Assembly (NCBI RefSeq): GCF_002479325.1
Contig: NZ_DLMO01000084.1
Coordinates: 39,892 to 45,743 of the forward strand
Direction of reading: 5' to 3'
DNA from: Brevundimonas sp. UBA7534
GTDB taxonomy: Bacteria > Pseudomonadota > Alphaproteobacteria > Caulobacterales > Caulobacteraceae
DNA: 5,852 nt
Shown in pieces: positions 5,709 to 5,852 of this stretch. A program made the translations under genes and the position numbers. The notes under the pieces were generated by a model. That model had not been told where the DNA came from and made no database searches. It saw nothing but the letters and a program-made list of their open reading frames with translations. Position 1 is the stretch's first letter. Every line of letters starts with the position of its first letter.

Positions 5709-5718
5709 AGACGCTTTC

Positions 5719-5852
5719 ATGTCCAAGTCGCAGACTCTGAACGTCCGCATCAGCGGCCCGTTGAGCGAGTTCGTCTCGGCCAATGTCGGCCAGGACGGCG
5801 CCTACGAAAACGTCAGCGAATATGTGCGCGATCTAGGGTTCGTACTCAATCA
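5719..5852 (+). CDS. ParD-like ribbon-helix-helix antitoxin, N-terminal part (runs off the window)
   Basis: Residues 1-39 match the N-terminus of ParD-type antitoxins of type II toxin-antitoxin systems. There is a beta strand TLNVRIS (6-12) for DNA contact, a first helix (14-24), then YENVSEYVRDL (29-39), where the family normally continues as a second helix of the IRRD type. Such proteins neutralise a ParE-like gyrase-directed toxin and repress their own operon; the toxin gene would lie beyond the window. AGGAG at 5706-5710 stands 8 bases before ATG 5719, so the start is well supported. After Leu39 the reading becomes GFVLN, which does not fit the family. The leucine codon is CTA, rare in this GC-rich DNA. 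This may mark an insertion at CTAG (5833-5836), which would make the gene a broken one. The visible reading frame stays open to the edge. Confidence 0.8.
   Translation, partial: MSKSQTLNVRISGPLSEFVSANVGQDGAYENVSEYVRDLGFVLN
5833..5852. mobile_element. Possible left end of an insertion sequence at CTAG
   Basis: The ParD-like reading departs from its family exactly at CTAG (5833-5836). The following bases GGGTTCGTACTCAATCA (5836-5852) are much lower in GC than the gene before. Some IS5-family elements (IS427-type) insert at CTAG and duplicate TA, which would place the element end just after 5835. Only about 16 bases are visible and no second end or transposase can be seen, so this is a tentative call. 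A divergent antitoxin C-terminus is the alternative. Confidence 0.3.

Noticed and set aside
5670..5718. Intrinsic terminator for purL formed by the 5676-5708 dyad
   Set aside because: The loop is 15 bases, no T-tract follows, and the phased half-sites next to an antitoxin gene fit an operator better.
5836..5852. GGGTTCGTACTC resembles a tRNA T-arm
   Set aside because: There is no pairing stem, and no anticodon arm or acceptor is present upstream; the sequence lies inside the antitoxin reading.

Overview
The base composition (very GC-rich, third codon positions almost all G or C), the gene styles and the small-type purine enzymes suggest an alphaproteobacterium, most likely a Caulobacteraceae member such as Brevundimonas. 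The genus is inferred from protein character and was not checked by a search. The window begins inside purQ, at the codon for its catalytic cysteine, and ends inside a ParD-like antitoxin gene. Both edge genes are therefore partial.

Layout. Positions 1-405 are the C-terminal part of PurQ. Positions 436-1254 encode an exported protein with a TonB-C-like end; its codon use is looser than that of its neighbours. It converges on two minus-strand genes: a small, very acidic protein (1251-1496) and, upstream of it, a short exported protein of unknown function (1550-1951). A divergent gap of 131 bases leads to a plus-strand multi-pass membrane protein related to the TspO/MBR tryptophan-rich family (2083-2880). 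This converges on a translationally coupled minus-strand pair of small hydrophilic proteins (3337 down to 2877). Divergent from that pair is complete purL (3441-5669). After 49 bases holding a strong operator-like dyad comes a ParD-like antitoxin (5719 to the edge).

How the genes work together. PurQ supplies ammonia from glutamine to PurL, which makes formylglycinamidine ribonucleotide in purine synthesis; PurS, the third subunit, is not in the window. About 3 kb of apparently unrelated genes separates purQ from purL. The small hydrophilic minus-strand proteins lie behind two promoter-like sequences that both read GGAAC-N18-TT, the pattern of the alphaproteobacterial general stress sigma factor EcfG (SigT/RpoE2). 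This is the most interesting regulatory signal found. It suggests that small disordered stress proteins sit between the two purine genes.

At the right edge the antitoxin matches ParD up to the conserved YVRDL, then leaves the family pattern exactly at a CTAG. That would fit an insertion-sequence end, but only about 16 bases of it are visible. No RNA genes or CRISPR arrays were seen. No convincing terminators with a T-tract were seen.
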